Part shown: positions 1 through 9,800 of the stretch, in pieces
How the letters are laid out: each line of letters starts with the position of its first letter
Numbering within the stretch: position 1 is the stretch's first letter
Source: Helichrysum umbraculigerum
Taxonomy: Eukaryota; Streptophyta; Magnoliopsida; Asterales; Asteraceae
NCBI GenBank assembly: GCA_949592205.1
Contig: CATIUR010000002.1
Coordinates: 131,824,090 to 131,888,089, forward strand
Direction of reading: 5' to 3'
Length of the DNA stretch: 64,000 nucleotides
The notes under the pieces: model-generated
The model's database searches: none
What the model was told of the DNA's origin: nothing
Seen by the model: only the letters and a program-made list of their open reading frames with translations
Made by a program: the position numbers and the translations under genes

Positions 1-762
1 GAATTGCTCAACTGTAAACACTACGGCACTCCAATTGAAGCAAGACACAATCTTGGACCTAATGAGGACGATGAAGATTGCAAGGAGAAAGACTATCGAT
101 CAATGATAGGCTCTCTCATGTACCTGACTGCCTCAAGACCAGATATCGTGTTTGCCGTTTCTCTCTGCTCACGATTTCAAGCAAATCCGAAGGTGTCTCA
201 TATGAAGGCAGTAAAACGCATTTTTGGATATCTCGCTTTTAGGCCATCTCTGGGTCTATGGTATTCAAACGAGAAAAACTTTGAGTTAACTGCCTATTCG
301 GATTCGGATCTTGGTGGCTGCAAGATAGATATGAAGTCAACTACTGGAGGATGTCAGTTCCTTGGATCGCGCTTAGTTTCTTGGCAGTGCAAAAAGCAGA
401 CTGCGGTTGCTATTTCCACAGCTGAAACCGAGTATGTTGCTGCTGCAAGTTGCTGTTCTCAGGTTCTCTGGATTCAGCATCAGCTGCGTGATTACGGGTT
501 CAATCTCTCTATGACTCCTATTTATATTGATAATACAGCTGCTATATCCATAACTCACAATCCCGTACAGCACTCTAAGACCAAACATATTGAACTTAGG
601 TTCCACTTTATACGGGATTGCTTTGAGAAACACCTTATAGATGTTGTACATATAGAGACCCTTAAGCAGTGTGCGGACCTTTTCACAAAAGCCTTTTTGC
701 GATCACGTTTCATTGAACTGGTCAATCTAATAGGTTTAAGGTTCTTTCAGTCAAAGAAATGA
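1..762 (+). CDS. Ty1/copia pol, end of reverse transcriptase and RNase H (partial)
   Basis: The C-terminal part of a copia polyprotein enters from the left edge and ends at TGA 760-762. The end of the RT region (SLMYLTASRPDIVFAV) is followed by a copia RNase H with its acidic residues in AYSDSDLGG, STAETEYVAA and YIDNTAAI, then the usual tail KHIELRFHFIRDC and 'DLFTKA'. The reading frame is open throughout. Gag, protease, integrase and most of RT lie outside the window. RNase H removes the RNA strand during reverse transcription in the virus-like particle. The extra ORF downstream (2871-5552), the palindrome blocks and the polypurine tract at 5583 suggest a Sirevirus-type element. That clade assignment is inference; membership of Ty1/copia is firm. 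Confidence 0.93.
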   Translation, partial: ELLNCKHYGTPIEARHNLGPNEDDEDCKEKDYRSMIGSLMYLTASRPDIVFAVSLCSRFQANPKVSHMKAVKRIFGYLAFRPSLGLWYSNEKNFELTAYSDSDLGGCKIDMKSTTGGCQFLGSRLVSWQCKKQTAVAISTAETEYVAAASCCSQVLWIQHQLRDYGFNLSMTPIYIDNTAAISITHNPVQHSKTKHIELRFHFIRDCFEKHLIDVVHIETLKQCADLFTKAFLRSRFIELVNLIGLRFFQSKK

Positions 763-798
763 TTTGTGACTTGAATTTTTTTTAGATTTTTAAATTCA

Positions 799-834
<36 letters not shown>

Positions 835-1981
835 ATAATAATAATAATAATTTCGCAACAGCCACTCTTTATGCTCATTAGTATTAAAGAAAACGCAAGG
901 TTGCTATATTTTTTAAAATAGACGTTGAAGTTGTGTCTGTAAACAACTTGGGATATGATAGTACATCGGGTGACATGCACAAAATGGAATTTTAAGGTTT
1001 ATCTTGGATGTGTCAGTAGGTTTATCTGACACACTTAAAACAGTTTTTATCTAAATTATATTCATCATACGATGTATTGGTAGGCATGCTACACACCGGT
1101 TTGTGAGTGAGTAAGAAGTAATGATAAAACTTGTCTATTACTTTGTGAAAAATGTTATCTGATGTATGACATAAGTCTTAATTGATAAATGGAAGTACTA
1201 TCATACACTGTCATAATTATGTAAATGTAAAATGGGCATATAGTAATAATATGATTATTCGCCTAACTAATGGTGACTATTGTTGTACTCACGTACAGAC
1301 CTGAATCCATTAGTTATGCAAATAGTCTCAAACTTGTTATGTTCATACTAAGGGACCTTCTGTTGTACTAAGTACAGATCTGGGGCCACTAGTATCTTCA
1401 TAGTCGGTTTGATGTATGCCTAAATATAAATATCAAGTGTATATTACGAGAAAACCGAGATAAACTTGGTCTTGTAATCTCTACCTTGTGTGAATATGCA
1501 GTGTTTGTTTTACTGAAGTTTATCAGTATATCATATAATAGGTTTCACAAAATTAATATTCATTCTAACAATAAAGGTTAGCTCACAAATACGGATGTAA
1601 CATGTTTAGGTGGACAAACAATACCAATAATTGTCTTGAAATAATTTTTATAAAAGGTGTTTTAAATGTGCCAAGTAAATTTAAAGTGGACAAATATACT
1701 GATGATCGAAATAACACTTACTATTCCTAATAAATGCATGTTATTCCGATATGATCCCTAATCAGACAACTCAACTCCGTCACCAAAATAGAGTGTTAGT
1801 TATTTCTATTTTTGTAAAATTGAAGAAAATACCAAAAAGATTTTTTAGTTTAGTTATTTTATTTTATGTTTTATTTTTATTCTAGGTTATTTTCCCAAGT
1901 CACGAGTTATTTGGAAATTATTTGCTAAAAATAACGAGTAAACGGTTTGAAAATTTCGAAATTGAATCACAACTGTTTTAT
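763..1981. other. Non-coding spacer of the copia element
   Basis: Between the pol stop and the first palindrome block there is about 1.2 kb of AT-rich sequence without a convincing ORF. It begins with a run of about 29 A followed by an (AAT)n tract, roughly 804-852. A short imperfect duplication lies at 1273-1305 and 1362-1393: both copies contain a TTGTACT...GTACAGA unit followed by CC(A)TTAGT or CCACTAGT. Spacers between pol and an extra ORF are usual in Sireviruses with an env-like gene. No function can be assigned here. Confidence 0.6.
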
Positions 1982-2159
1982 GCGACGTCAGGCTCTACGT
2001 CGCCTGCGACGTTCGGCTCTACGTCGCCTGCGACGTCCCAGCCTACGTCGCACATAGGGTTAGACTTTAAATAGTATCCACTGCGACGTAACTCGTCACA
2101 GTATTCACTATTCAAGTGCGACGTAGCCTGCGACGTACCAACCGGCGATTTGCGACGTA
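1982..2159. repeat. GCGACGT palindrome block 1
   Basis: The heptamer GCGACGT and its reverse complement ACGTCGC alternate, separated by 5-9 bases, so that each pair can form a hairpin. Three clean pairs lie at 1982-2051, followed by degenerate single copies up to 2159. The block is far richer in GC and CpG than its surroundings. It lies upstream of the extra ORF of the copia element. Palindromic repeats near the 3' end are a reported trait of Sireviruses; the GCGACGT motif itself is read directly here. Confidence 0.85.
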
Positions 2160-2483
2160 GCAATTCTTCGAGTTTTTTCGTGATTTGTAGCTGTTTTCGT
2201 TCCGATTCACTCACGTAGTTTTCATATACTCGTTATTCCGCACACTTAGGTACCATATTTACCTGTTTTCACCATGTATTTTATGTTTAATCGCTATATA
2301 TGTGTTACGGGTTAATAGGGTTTTGGTTTTGGTTTGAATTTGATGGTCAATTGGATGTTAAAATGGTTATAACTTATGTTTTCGCCATCACCATCGTAGG
2401 GCGCACCTTATTGTGTGATCAATTTTGAAAACCCCTAAATTCGACAATTAGGTTTTCTGGGTTGGGGATGAATGTTCGTCAGT

Positions 2484-2779
2484 GCGACGTACGATGCGAC
2501 GTAGTCGACTACGTCGCTCTAATTAGCAATTAATTAATTCCTACGTCGCCCTTTCCTACGTCGCCTTTTATGCGACGTCCGATGCGACGTAGCACTCTAC
2601 GTCGCTATTTTAATTAATGTGATTAAATTCACATAAATTGCAAAATGCGACGTCCCCCTTTACGTCGCTCGACTTTTATGCGACGTATGGGCTTACGTCG
2701 CTTTTCAATTTATTTTGATTTTAGGCGACGTACATTTCTACGTCGCTTTGTGTTCATGCGACGTACGTGGCTACGTCGC
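2484..2779. repeat. GCGACGT palindrome block 2
   Basis: A second block of GCGACGT...ACGTCGC pairs, at least six, is spread over about 300 bp. The pairs are separated by AT-rich spacers of 10-40 bp. The last hairpin ends 89 bp before the likely splice acceptor of the extra ORF (2867-2868). Blocks 1 and 2 are separated by about 320 bp of ordinary sequence that lacks the motif. Confidence 0.87.
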
Positions 2780-2870
2780 TAGTTCCAGGAGTTTTGATAA
2801 AGGTTTTTCCAAAAATGTAAAATTTTTGCTAACCCTTTTCGAGTTGCAATCTGTTTCTGTTTTTGCAGAT

Positions 2871-5552
2871 ATGGCTTTGACTTTTGAAGCTCGTCACAAT
2901 ACGACTGCTTATCTGGTTGACACTTCTGATAAAGCTGCACCGTATCGTCAGATGATTGCATTTTTGAGACGTTCTAGGGTATCTCACGTCATTTCCGATA
3001 CCACGGTGGTTTTTGGAAATCTGATCAACCCATTTTGGAGGAACGCAACTGTCAACGAAGTTAGACGATTGGTCTCTACCGTTCTGGGTACGGAGATCAG
3101 TATTACAGAACAGAGTATTCGGGAACTTTTACAGCTCAACGATCAGCCGGATATGCCTATCGGTTTTGATCATATTTTTGTTACTGGAGCTATGCAACGA
3201 ATAGGATATCCAGGAATTCCCTCCGATCAGTACAGGAAAGCGAATCTCACGCGTGTTTGGAGATATCTGATGCATGTGATTATCGTTTGTTTGGGGAATA
3301 GGAAAGGTGGAACGGATGGTATGAGCCGAAGTCTGGCTTCTGCTATGTTAGCGTTGGTATACAACAAGCCGTTCAACTTCTCAGGATTTATCTTCAAGGC
3401 TATGGTTGATAATGCGAACGCTGGGGATCAGAAATGGATTTTATATCCACGTTTTGTTCAGTTGCACATTAATCGTCATCATCCAGATCTTCAGGCACAG
3501 GGTGATCCCGATCAGCTATTAAAGATTTCACCGATGATGAGTCGGATTTTCACTATTTGTGCAAGTTTTGAGAAAGGGGTTGCGGCAGCAACGGATGTTC
3601 CCTTATTTGGTGCAATTGTGGACGAGAATTATGTACCGCCCCCAGATCCTCAGTATATGGATGTTCCAGCACCTCAGCAACCGCAGCAACCGTTTGTGAA
3701 CATTCCAGTTCAAGCTGCGGGGGAGAACATTCCTGCTCAAGCTGCGGGGGAGAACGTGGAAGCTCTTCTGGAAAACATTGAGCAGTTCGGCCACGTTGAC
3801 TCGGACAATCCAGCATCGCATGATACGGTTGAGGATTCCGATTCTGAAGATATTGCGATTGTAGGACCTCAGGATGGGGGTCCGACGCCTGAGCATTCTG
3901 ATGGTACTGTTCCGCATCCCTCTGAGATGGAACGTATCAGGCTTTCAGATTCATTCAGATATCTGCGGATTAAGCGTCGAATCAGACAAGGACGCAAGTA
4001 TGTGCCTCCACGAGATACGGGAAAGCGTACACGTGATGGTGATGATCCTGCTGATGAGACTTATCAACCGAGACGTCGTGTTCGTCGTTCTTCGTCAACA
4101 CGAGCTCCAGTCAATCCACAGCAGCAGGATACTTTTGAGATTCAACCGACTCCAGCTTTCATGCAAAAGATAATGGAAGATATGCAGCTGATGAAGCAAA
4201 AGCTGGAGGCTCAGGATGAGAAGATTGCTGAACAAGCTGCTTTGATCGAGGTTCAATCTAAAGAGCTTGAGGAAACGAAGAATAGGGTTAATGTTTTGGA
4301 AGGCAGGTTACTTGCCTCGGGGGAGTCTGGGTCTGGGATACCCACTTTAGAGTCAAGTGAACCTGCGTCTGTAAATCCCAACCCTGTAATTGAAAATATT
4401 AATGAAAATATTTCTGTTTTGGATTACTTTTCTGTTGATGATATTCCAGGGCAACCGAGACCACTGGCAGTTGATTACTCATTTGCTGACTTATCATTTA
4501 TTCAAAGGATGGCCAGTGGAGTTGGCTCTGAGGAAGAAACAGAGAATGTGTTTGAGATGAACGAGGATGTCTCGATTGAAGAAGAGCAGTTGAACGAAGA
4601 TGAAACATATGATGATGTACAATCTGGGGAAACTTATGATGGTGCACCAATTATTGAATCTGATTCAAGTGAAGACGAGAGTCCTGATAAAGCTCAACAT
4701 GGAGAATCAAGTTCTGCTGCAACTCCAGTTTCAGAGACACAGGCACCGGACTCAGCAGCAAAGAAATTAACTGCTGAAGAAAAGAGAGAGAGAAACAAGA
4801 AATGGTGGCCTAAGGGACGAAATCCAGTTCCTATTCCAGTGAAATGTCAGGTGTACCGGGTTAGTCGGAATTATACCGGTGTAATTAAAAGCTGGAAGTG
4901 TCAAAGGAATCTGTTTATGATAAAGAGAGAAGATGGAGTTCAGTATTTTAGAATGCGCTTTGATAGATTGAGCACGTTGCCAAAAGGAGAGATTAATCGA
5001 TTAGCTCAGCTTAAATTGATTAATCCTTTCGAGAATGATTATGCTGAGTTCATTCAAAGATGTCTACGTCGGGAAGTATTATCGAAGACTTATTCGAAAT
5101 TGAAGCCGACGTTGGGAACTCGGTATACATGGAAGAAAAAGATTGATCCAGTCACCAGGAAGCCTTTGGTTAAAGTTCACTATTCGCCGGCTAAATGTTT
5201 GACTGAGATACCTCTGGAATCAGTTCCTTATTATTTTCTGAGAAGACTTGTGAAATGGGAACTTGATCCACAGACTGGCGAAGCGGTTATCACTTTCGTT
5301 CCAGATTCTGAACCGTGGCCAGAAGTTGGAGGTATATGGAATTTGAAGCAAGCAACGTTTAGGCTGTACGATCCGATGAGTTTAATTAATTTTCATGAAA
5401 AAGATTTAAGAAAACTCTATGATAATCGGATTCGAGTTGGTCAGAAGAATGAATTCAACAGACGATTAGCACAGCAGTTTTACAATGTTGTTACTGTTTG
5501 CGTAGCTAATGGAATTCATGCCAACGGCCAGTTTCCTGCGGGCTGGGTTTAA
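2871..5552 (+). CDS. Extra (env-position) ORF of a Sirevirus-like copia element, 893 aa
   Basis: Function unknown. The frame is open from 2715, but I place the start at ATG 2871 (MALTFEARHN). A strong acceptor (CTGTTTCTGTTTTTGCAG, 2851-2868) ends 2 nt before that ATG, which suggests translation from a spliced subgenomic RNA. Visible parts are: an N-terminal globular region of about 260 residues with 'PFNFSGFIFKAM' and 'YPRFVQLHI'; a Pro/Gln and acidic linker with a duplicated QAAGEN unit; a basic patch (RRRVRRSSS); a coiled coil at about residues 432-480; an acidic region; and a basic C-terminal domain from about residue 640 (KKWWPKGRNP). I see no clear signal peptide or membrane segment, so 'env' describes position only. 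Similar N-terminal domains occur next to copia RNase H in Asteraceae genomes, often under unrelated automatic names; this is from memory. The ORF is intact. Confidence 0.82.
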   Translation: MALTFEARHNTTAYLVDTSDKAAPYRQMIAFLRRSRVSHVISDTTVVFGNLINPFWRNATVNEVRRLVSTVLGTEISITEQSIRELLQLNDQPDMPIGFDHIFVTGAMQRIGYPGIPSDQYRKANLTRVWRYLMHVIIVCLGNRKGGTDGMSRSLASAMLALVYNKPFNFSGFIFKAMVDNANAGDQKWILYPRFVQLHINRHHPDLQAQGDPDQLLKISPMMSRIFTICASFEKGVAAATDVPLFGAIVDENYVPPPDPQYMDVPAPQQPQQPFVNIPVQAAGENIPAQAAGENVEALLENIEQFGHVDSDNPASHDTVEDSDSEDIAIVGPQDGGPTPEHSDGTVPHPSEMERIRLSDSFRYLRIKRRIRQGRKYVPPRDTGKRTRDGDDPADETYQPRRRVRRSSSTRAPVNPQQQDTFEIQPTPAFMQKIMEDMQLMKQKLEAQDEKIAEQAALIEVQSKELEETKNRVNVLEGRLLASGESGSGIPTLESSEPASVNPNPVIENINENISVLDYFSVDDIPGQPRPLAVDYSFADLSFIQRMASGVGSEEETENVFEMNEDVSIEEEQLNEDETYDDVQSGETYDGAPIIESDSSEDESPDKAQHGESSSAATPVSETQAPDSAAKKLTAEEKRERNKKWWPKGRNPVPIPVKCQVYRVSRNYTGVIKSWKCQRNLFMIKREDGVQYFRMRFDRLSTLPKGEINRLAQLKLINPFENDYAEFIQRCLRREVLSKTYSKLKPTLGTRYTWKKKIDPVTRKPLVKVHYSPAKCLTEIPLESVPYYFLRRLVKWELDPQTGEAVITFVPDSEPWPEVGGIWNLKQATFRLYDPMSLINFHEKDLRKLYDNRIRVGQKNEFNRRLAQQFYNVVTVCVANGIHANGQFPAGWV

Positions 5553-5574
5553 AGAAGATTTTTGAAGACCAAGC

Positions 5575-5592
5575 TGAAGACACGGGGGAGTT
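5575..5592 (+). promoter_or_regulatory. Polypurine tract of the copia element
   Basis: The purine run GAAGACACGGGGGAG is directly followed by TT and the LTR start TGTTAGTACA at 5593. Its core CGGGGGAG (5583-5590) occurs three more times inside the extra ORF, at 3718-3725, 3745-3752 and 4318-4325. The tract would prime plus-strand DNA synthesis. Confidence 0.75.
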
Positions 5593-6002
5593 TGTTAGTA
5601 CATGTTTAGTGTCTGTCAGTTGGTCTAGCTCGTAGTTTGTATTTAGTTTTGTAATTCTGACTCATGCGACGTAGCGCACTACGTCGCAGGTGCGACGTCA
5701 GGTATTGGGCCTGCGACGTAGCAGACGTCGCATGGGCTTGGGCCTGCGACGTAGCGTGCGACGTCGCAGGTGCCAAACTTTGTATAAAAACGTTTTACGT
5801 TTTCTGTTTTAGGGTTGACGAAACCCTAAACATAATCAGTCGAAATCTCTGTAATCTGACCGAATATTATTGAATATAATACGTTTCGTTTGATATTCAT
5901 TGCGTGTTGATTGTTCGTGTGTTTGTTTGATAATCTAATCGTTGTTTCCGCCATCGATTGGATTGACTCGGTTCGTTCTAGATCTTAAGTAAGGGACAAA
6001 CA
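5593..6002 (+). repeat. 3' LTR of the copia element (end uncertain)
   Basis: The LTR begins TGTTAGTACATG right after the polypurine tract. It holds a palindrome block (5666-5767), a TATA box (TATAAAAA, 5783-5790) and A/T-rich possible polyadenylation sequence near 5865-5880. I place the end at ACAAACA (6002) because it ends in CA. No 5' LTR is in the window, so neither the end nor the target duplication can be confirmed. Confidence 0.6.
5666..5767. repeat. GCGACGT palindrome block 3, in the LTR promoter region
   Basis: GCGACGT and ACGTCGC pairs recur here, separated by 5-20 bases, and end 16 bp before the TATA box of the LTR. The motif is the same as in blocks 1 and 2 on the other side of the extra ORF. 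If the LTR call is right, every transcript promoter of the element carries the motif in U3. Confidence 0.85.
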
Positions 6003-6661
6003 GATTTTAAGGTGAAAATTGGTGTTTCAAAGCTATAATGTAACACCAATAGTGAAAATGATTTTGTTTGACTTGGAATAGTCAAAGAAGTGTAAATTGG
6101 GTGTTAGAATAGTAATAATATGTGTGAAAACCCAAATGGGTCGATAAAGTGCCCAAATGGGTTACTTATTTGTTAAATGGTTAAAATGAGTAGTGATTCG
6201 AGTATAACGAATGTTAAAGTGACTTTATGTCATAAATATAATAGCAAAGTGTATTGAAAGAGCTAATGTAGTCATTTTGGTTAAATTTGATAAAAGTGCC
6301 TATTTGGACCCTCAAACGGGTCAAAGAGTTAAACTATAGTAGAATGGGTATATGAGGGTGACGAATATGCCCACACGTCACAAATGTATATAGGAACATG
6401 TTGGCAAAGGGTTGGAGTCAGAAACCATGCCATTTGAAACTTGACGTGTCACCAAAATGAGCTAAAATGGTCAAAAATGAGTCGTACGTCTGTTTTCTCA
6501 TAAAACGTGTAAATTGAAAAAGTGTAAAAAGGGAAAGTTTCATTTTGATCATATGAACGTGCCTGCAAAATTTCAGACCTTAATTCTTTACGGTTTAAGA
6601 GATACGCGCGTTTGAATTTCGAAAAATTGCATTAAAATTGCAGGTCTGAAAAATGCATAGG

Positions 6662-6913
6662 AACGCGATCCAGGCTTTGGATCCGGATCGCGTTAGCATG
6701 TTGATTTCGGTTACAGAATACTTTTGGCCTAATGAACGCGATCCCAGCCAAGTTTCCCGGATCGCGTTTGCATGTGTATTTCGTGATCAGAAGATTTTGT
6801 TCTTGGGAACGCGATCCCGCACAGTTCCCCGGATCGCGTTTGTATGACTAATTTGGTTACAGAAGGGTTTTAACTAGGGAACGCGATCCTGAACCTGTTC
6901 CCTGGATCGCGTT
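6662..6913. repeat. Four-unit AACGCGATCC hairpin array
   Basis: AACGCGATCC is followed 12-16 bases later by its reverse complement GGATCGCGTT four times: 6662-6694, 6735-6768, 6808-6840 and 6880-6913. Units are spaced by about 73 bp from start to start. Arms are nearly invariant while loops differ. The array is CpG-rich in an AT-rich region. Its owner is unclear: it lies between the copia LTR and the LARD interior. Confidence 0.85.
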
Positions 6914-9083
6914 AGTAAGTGAAAATAAAATTTTTTCGACGTTCGACGTAACGTTTGACGTAGAAATTTCCGTTAGAAAATTTCGGTGTCAGAATAAGAC
7001 AAAATTTACATGTCCACTCAAAAACGGCCCAACGGTCAAAGATCATGGCCCTGCCTTGAGCCCTGTCAGTTTTGGGCACTTCGGGGTCGTTTGGGGCCCG
7101 AAAATGGCATTTTATTGATTTTCGGACCTTATATCGGACTTTTGAGTTACGTTTTGTATTGGGCTTTTGTTTCCTTGAGCCCAGAGATCATTCCTGTGTA
7201 TATGTGCAATGTTAAAACTTGTTTTAAGAGGTCCACATATGTTATTGGGTATGAGTTGTTCTCAGGCGGTTTATTTAACTGCACAAAATACCAGTAAATG
7301 GTATTGTTGATTGTTGCTAACTAGGGTTAGTAAACATTGATTAGGGGATTATGTGGATTATATTATGTGAATTAGTTGAACATGATAAAGTATTTGAATC
7401 ATGTAGAGTATTAAAAAGTGTTAAATTGAGCATTTTAAGAATTTGTAAAATAAGTACTTGAGCTCATACTTATGTGATAATTGAACATGAAATGCTCAAT
7501 TGTAATTCAACTAAAGTTGTCTAGATTGATGATTATGTGTTGAATAATACACATAGTAGTGACAAAGTGTTTAGTACTAAATGTACTATAAGTATTAATT
7601 GTTATACCAGTGAATTAAATTGAATCAGGTAATAAAGAGGTTGATGGATGTAATTGTGTTGGACATTACATCTGTGTTAATGAAATAGTGAAAAGAGTTA
7701 TATTTACCTGATTATGTGATTAGTTGTTCATTCAAAGTGATAAATGAAATTGGTAGCAAGTTAATAAGTGGTCATATAACTGCTACAAAGTGTTATTATA
7801 TGTGTGATAATTATTGATATCACCTTGTGAGATAGGTGAAAGTAAAAGTTAATCATTTTGGAGAGTGATGGTATGAAGTGACCTGAAAATGAAGTGTACC
7901 TGACATAATATGACGACGTCTGGCCAACGTATTTGTATTATGCCATTTTACATGGAATTGTTGAGGTTACCAAGTACCAGAAAATTTAAAGTGATTTTGA
8001 AATAACGGGTAAGATATGTTGACCTGTAGTGGAGAAATAGTCAATGATTGACTGAAATGATAGAGTACTAGACCACTAATTAGTTGTTAATGTGGTACCT
8101 ATGGTACAAGAAATGTGTGTGGTTAATTGCAACTAGTATGAATTAAAATAAGAGTTAAGCAAAGTGGAGGTCAGTTGATTGTGAATAACAATGTGTTGAT
8201 ATATTGTTGAATATGTGACTAAAGACAACACCTTATGTTGTTGAAAGATTTATGCTAATGCAGCATGGTATCAACTGGTGCTGATTTAGCATCCAACTGG
8301 ATATGGTAGGATGCTAATTGATTATGTGATAATAGTTTTACCTATTGAATTTGACCTCTACATATTGCTTACTCTTATGTGTTTAGGGTTATATGAATTG
8401 GATTCCTTTCGAGTAAAAAGTTTCATATGACCTAGTGGTGATGTATAAATACAAGTTGTAAATCAGTAAAGAACTAGTTGCGAAAGTAGATATTCTAGCA
8501 ATGTGTTAGCTAAAGAAATACATAGTTATTAGCTAAATTGCTAGTTGTGAATTGAATATAACTTTTATTGTTAATGTGTATATTGTGGTATTCATTACCA
8601 CTAGTGTTATTGATATAACAATAGAATGTTCATGTGATTAGGTGTTTCACTTATGTCAAGTGATTGTGTGTTTTAAATTATATACATGACTAGTTATGAA
8701 GGGTCATGTAAGTGGTAATTTAAACTAATTAGAGACAGGATATATGCATAATACCTGTGCAGGGAAAAAATAGAAACATGTACATTCGGTTATGTGCATC
8801 TGGAAAGAATTGAAAATATGTATTTATATATATAAGTTGCTCAAGGGAGTAACGTCTGATACGTGTATATTGTGAGAAAATAGTTGATTATGCTACACTT
8901 TATGTTGGATATTGCATTGGTGATAGCTATTGGAATAGAGTATAATGTATGTACAATTTGTGTTTGCAGGGATAAAGATATGCATAATGATAATATGCAT
9001 AAACGATTTAAAATGTTACACACATTTTATGTACATATAGTAAATGAGCGAATATGTGATTCTATTAAATAGATTGGATAAGT

Positions 9084-9127
9084 ATGATCAGATTTCGAGG
9101 ACGAAATCTCTTTAAGGGGGAGAGATT
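9084..9127 (+). promoter_or_regulatory. Pol remnant and polypurine tract of the outer LARD
   Basis: 'GATTTCGAGGACGAAATCTC' and AAGGGGGAGAGATT stand directly before the LTR start at 9128. The first piece would encode DFEDEIS, the usual last residues of chromovirus (Tekay/Del-type) pol. It marks the element as a derivative of that clade although the rest of pol is gone. Confidence 0.8.
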
Positions 9128-9800
9128 TGTAACATTCACTCCTCGGGTCTAGTTGCATTTTAATATTTTTTGACTTTTAATATTTTATTCGTGTGTCAGA
9201 AAATAGTTCTGTGTTATTATTTGAAAATAATTGGTTAAAGAGTCACATAATTTATTGTGACTAGTAAATTGTTAACTGTTTTAATTTAATTCAGTGGACG
9301 GTAAAATAAAATAGTTTTCCCGTAAATGGTTTTTAAATTCCAGGCAATAGATATTAAAGGGGACAAAACTAGTACACATATTATGTAATATATGTGTAAA
9401 ATACGTTCTTATCATGACAACATCTCCAGAAAATTCGATCGGGAATGAGAAACAAATCTAAAACCCTAGAACTAACTTAAATCATCATCAAACATCAAAA
9501 TCTTGCAAAATCAAAATGTTTTCTTCCTCTTGCTTCCTTCTGTACGAACCGAACAAGCCATAGGGATGATTGAAAATTTGAAACAAGCTTGAAGATTAAA
9601 ATTGAGGCTATGAAACTTGGATTCAAGCTTCCATAACTTGAATTAATCATCTCTACATCATCCTAATCAATTGTAAGTATCAATTCCTTGATTTCTTTAA
9701 AAGATAGAAAATGCGTTTTTTGGGTAAATGATAAAATTAGGATGATTGATGTTAATTTGAAGCTTGTTATGATCATATAATGATTAGTTGATGCTTAATA

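Larger units (their letters stand above)
6003..9127 (+). other. Non-coding interior of the outer LARD, 3' part
   Basis: About 3.1 kb without a credible ORF. Much of it is AT-rich with many TTGATTG or ATGTGAT-like words, like the interior of the inner LARD. Near the end both interiors share matching blocks: 'TTTGACCTCT' (8353 and 15302), a 'GAAAAxATAGAAxCATGT' block before the end, and the final pol remnant. The stretch 6003-7300 looks different and may be separate material; it holds the hairpin array at 6662-6913. I find no second LTR and no primer-binding site in it, so the element continues beyond the left edge or is broken by the copia insertion. Confidence 0.5.

Noticed and set aside
1978..2214. 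Open frame through the first palindrome block, and a similar one at 5664-5873
   Set aside because: The frames consist of the hairpin repeats themselves; the encoded repeats (DVA, DVRY) are by-products of GCGACGT units.
6039..6060. TGTAACACC as a possible 5' LTR start of the outer LARD
   Set aside because: Following sequence does not match the LTR at 9128, no LTR end with primer-binding site follows, and the preceding 5 bases do not match the 3' flank at 19364.
6662..6913. Array of spaced palindromes resembling a CRISPR array
   Set aside because: Plant nuclear DNA, inverted arms with short loops, no uniform spacers and no cas genes.
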